From: Wuchereria bancrofti
Lineage: Eukaryota > Nematoda > Chromadorea > Rhabditida > Onchocercidae
DNA length: 10,162 nt
Direction of reading: 5' to 3'
NCBI GenBank assembly: GCA_005281725.1
Contig: SSBO01000128.1
Coordinates: 1 to 10,162 of the forward strand
In this document: positions 8,579 through 10,162 of the stretch, piece after piece
Numbering within the stretch: position 1 is the stretch's first letter
Layout of the letters: each line of letters starts with the position of its first letter
Notes under the pieces: generated by a model
Seen by the model: the letters and a program-made list of their open reading frames with translations, nothing else
The model's database searches: none
Told to the model about the DNA's origin: nothing
Translations under genes and position numbers: made by a program

Positions 8579-9274
8579 ATGTAATGCTTCAATTTTGGCT
8601 TCGTGTTGGTACTGTTGGTAGTAGCGATGATTGGACAACTGGTATTGCTGTTAAGACTTCTGCTTCCGTGGAAGATGAGAAAATTTTCCTGGTGGATTCT
8701 GGGATGCTAAGCAGATTAATTGAAGAAATTATGTCAGTTGCTTATAAATTAGAGCGTTTGCATTTGAAATAAATTATATGTGACGAACACTGCTACAGTT
8801 GTAACTGCTATCATTACAAGTCTGCAGTCATTTAACTGTAGTAAAACAATTTGAAAGGAATGTAGTACTCAATCCTTTGTGATTCTTGTCTGTGGAGATA
8901 AAGTTGCTCTGTATCCGTTACTGAATTCTGTCAAGTCATCAGTCATCACTAACCAAATCACAAATGCTGTATAAGTGTAGTGTTAACAAATGAAGAGCAG
9001 ACCAAAAAAGAGGTAAATTGATTGTAAAGCATGAGTAATGGTTAAATCAGTATTCAACGTTGGAATTCATATAGAATTTCGAGATATGGATGAAATATTT
9101 ACGAAGGCGGTATATTATTTAGAGGACTGCATACAATGGCAAGGTGTAGTGGGAATCTTTACGAGATGTCAAATAACTAAAACAAAAGTTCTGTCATAAC
9201 AGTGAAACGTTGAAGATCAACATTTACAAGTTTGAAAATTTGATTAGTGCTTTGTTGCAGTTGATGAGCTTTTT

Positions 9275-9640
9275 GCTAATGCATATTTATGAACATGGAT
9301 ATTAGTTTTCCTGAAGTCTATCAAAATTTTTCAAAAAAAATTTCTATCAAAACTTTTAATTTACGAAGGTTTTCATTGTTGGGGGAACATGAAGCCACTT
9401 GTGTTAAATATGCAACTATTCCGGATTCTGAATGCATTGCATGTATAGTTGCACTAATAACAGGGAACCTTAATCTTCATTGGAAATATACTAATGATCA
9501 TTTTTATGGTTAATGTAGGGGATGGAGCAAATCAGAATGATTGATCAAATATTTAAATAATGTATCTTGTCATCGGGTCAAGATGTTAAGAAGAATAAAG
9601 TGTTGTGACCTCGTCCGTTAGCCGCATGTACATTACATCT
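9275..9640. other. Unexplained stretch interrupting the dxr remnant
   Basis: Between the DSAT/IEAxxLF region (ending about 9260) and the HPxS motif (about 9667) a DXR gene should have only some 60-80 bases, but about 400 are present. The extra sequence contains a 74-codon frame (9289-9513, starting MNMDISFPEVY). I recognise nothing in it, and frames of this length arise by chance at this base composition. No terminal repeats or target duplication are evident by eye. Confidence 0.4.
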
Positions 9641-9868
9641 ACGAATCTTCGTTTTTTTTCGTGATGCACTATCCGTCACTTGCTTACTATGATCAATATA
9701 CTGTAAATCTTCTAAACTGACATGAAACTATACATTTCTTAATACACCGATTTCATAAAATAGTCGGTGAACCAGTAGATATCCATGCACATTCTCGATG
9801 TACTTGAATACCTGAATCGTTTACTATCTATCCATTACCATTTTCTTAGCTGCTTGCTTCCTTTTTAG

Positions 9869-10030
9869 ATCAATAGTTTTACTTGTAGTAGAGATGTAGT
9901 AATGAAAAGAGTTGGCTCTCGGCACTACTTTTTATATGTCGGTCTTGCTGTGAAGGAGTTAGACTACCCTATTGATTTGCAAAGAGGAGGAACAGCACCA
10001 GCAATGCTAATCGGCGGTAGAAGAGCCTAG
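9869..10030 (+). pseudogene. dxr: Best-preserved open segment of the dxr remnant
   Basis: After TTTTTAG a frame of 53 codons runs to TAG at 10028-10030. It includes VGLAVKELDYPIDLQ and RGGTAPAMLIGG. GGTAPAML followed by a scrambled NAANEVA (10010-10027) and a trace of FLDG (about 10032-10041) matches the conserved region before the DXR C-terminal domain. The segment is more GC-rich than its surroundings. It could be mistaken for a nematode exon because of the flanking AG and the possible donor GTAGAA at 10017, but the motif points to bacterial origin. Confidence 0.5.
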
Positions 10031-10162
10031 GCCTGGATGGAATTGTGTAACTTATGCCTAGAATTAGTGTCTAGAAAATTGTATGTTCCATTTTGTTAGT
10101 CCAAGTTTCTTCAGGTTTTTTCCCGTACTCCTATGCCTACGATTTTTTTTTTCACAGGTTAA

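Larger units (their letters stand above)
8579..10060 (+). pseudogene. dxr: Decayed bacterial dxr/ispC (1-deoxy-D-xylulose-5-phosphate reductoisomerase)
   Basis: DXR uses NADPH to convert DXP to MEP in bacterial isoprenoid synthesis, and animals lack it. Its motifs appear in order on the plus strand: ILAS..GTVGSS (8592-8625, cofactor loop GSTGxxG); ATVVTAIITSLQ (8792-8827) for the VVxAIxGxxGL block; ATTTGAAAGG (8849) for AIEKG; LVCG (about 8885-8896) for NKESLVCxG; CACAAATGCTGTAT (8959-8972) for HNAVF; ACGAAGGCGG (9101-9110) for TASGG; 9185-9209 for KVSVDSATM; CAC.CCGTCACTTGCTTAC (9667-9687) for HPxSLxY, then QYT; GATATCCATGCAC (9778-9790) for PDMxxP; CTTGAATACCTGAATCG (9803-9819) for LEWPER; GGTAPAML (9986-10009), then broken LNAANEVAV. 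Spacing between motifs is mostly close to the family's. Stops and frame shifts lie throughout, so no protein is possible. The match was made by eye with indels allowed. Confidence 0.62.

Noticed and set aside
8557..8772. 71-codon open frame starting MVLLHSPNVML
   Set aside because: Its middle contains the shifted DXR cofactor motif and its start lies in the possible cdsA tail. It is an accidental frame across decayed sequence, not a gene.
9289..9513. 74-codon open frame starting MNMDISFPEVY
   Set aside because: No family, no splice signals, and frames this long are expected by chance here. KYATIPDS first looked like a DXR ITIDS motif, but a better colinear match lies at 9185-9209.
1..10162. 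tRNA, rRNA, CRISPR array or intact transposon
   Set aside because: No cloverleaf, rRNA signature, regularly spaced repeats, transposase or long terminal repeats were seen on either strand.

Overview
The window looks like nuclear DNA of a nematode. It is AT-rich, with spliceosomal introns (about 40 to 500 bp) that mostly end in TTTCAG-type acceptors, and its best gene is an ER-resident, multi-domain FKBP of the kind nematodes carry. A filarial worm is a reasonable guess, supported indirectly by what appears to be an old bacterial insertion at the right end. The sequence alone does not give the species.

Layout. (1) 215-1, minus strand: the likely first coding exon of a very basic protein that runs off the left edge. 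(2) 216-744: a divergent intergenic region. (3) 745-3829, plus strand: a secreted FKBP-type peptidyl-prolyl isomerase gene with signal peptide, FKBP domains and a C-terminal HDEL signal. A block of about 1.14 kb holding the whole first domain occurs twice in tandem, and the single N of the window (2031) sits exactly at the junction. This is the signature of two overlapping allelic contigs joined without merging, so the true gene probably has two domains rather than three. (4) 4211-5956, plus strand: a second multi-exon gene, reconstructed by hand from phase-compatible exons. It is not recognised, and one exon appears to need either a one-base frame correction or an unusual acceptor. (5) 5957-7993: AT-rich sequence without a confident gene, with a few short direct repeats. 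(6) 7994-8159: a possible terminal exon. (7) About 8525-10060, plus strand: a heavily decayed bacterial segment. Conserved motifs of 1-deoxy-D-xylulose-5-phosphate reductoisomerase (dxr/ispC) appear in the right order, broken by stops and frameshifts, preceded by what may be the tail of cdsA, its usual bacterial neighbour. About 0.35 kb of unrelated sequence seems to interrupt it.

The FKBP gene and the unknown gene lie in the same direction about 380 bp apart and could form a small operon. Animals lack the MEP pathway, so dxr must have come from a bacterium. Wolbachia, the filarial endosymbiont, has this pathway and often leaves DNA in host chromosomes, so it is the leading but unproven source. 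All splice models, motif matches and source assignments were made by eye.
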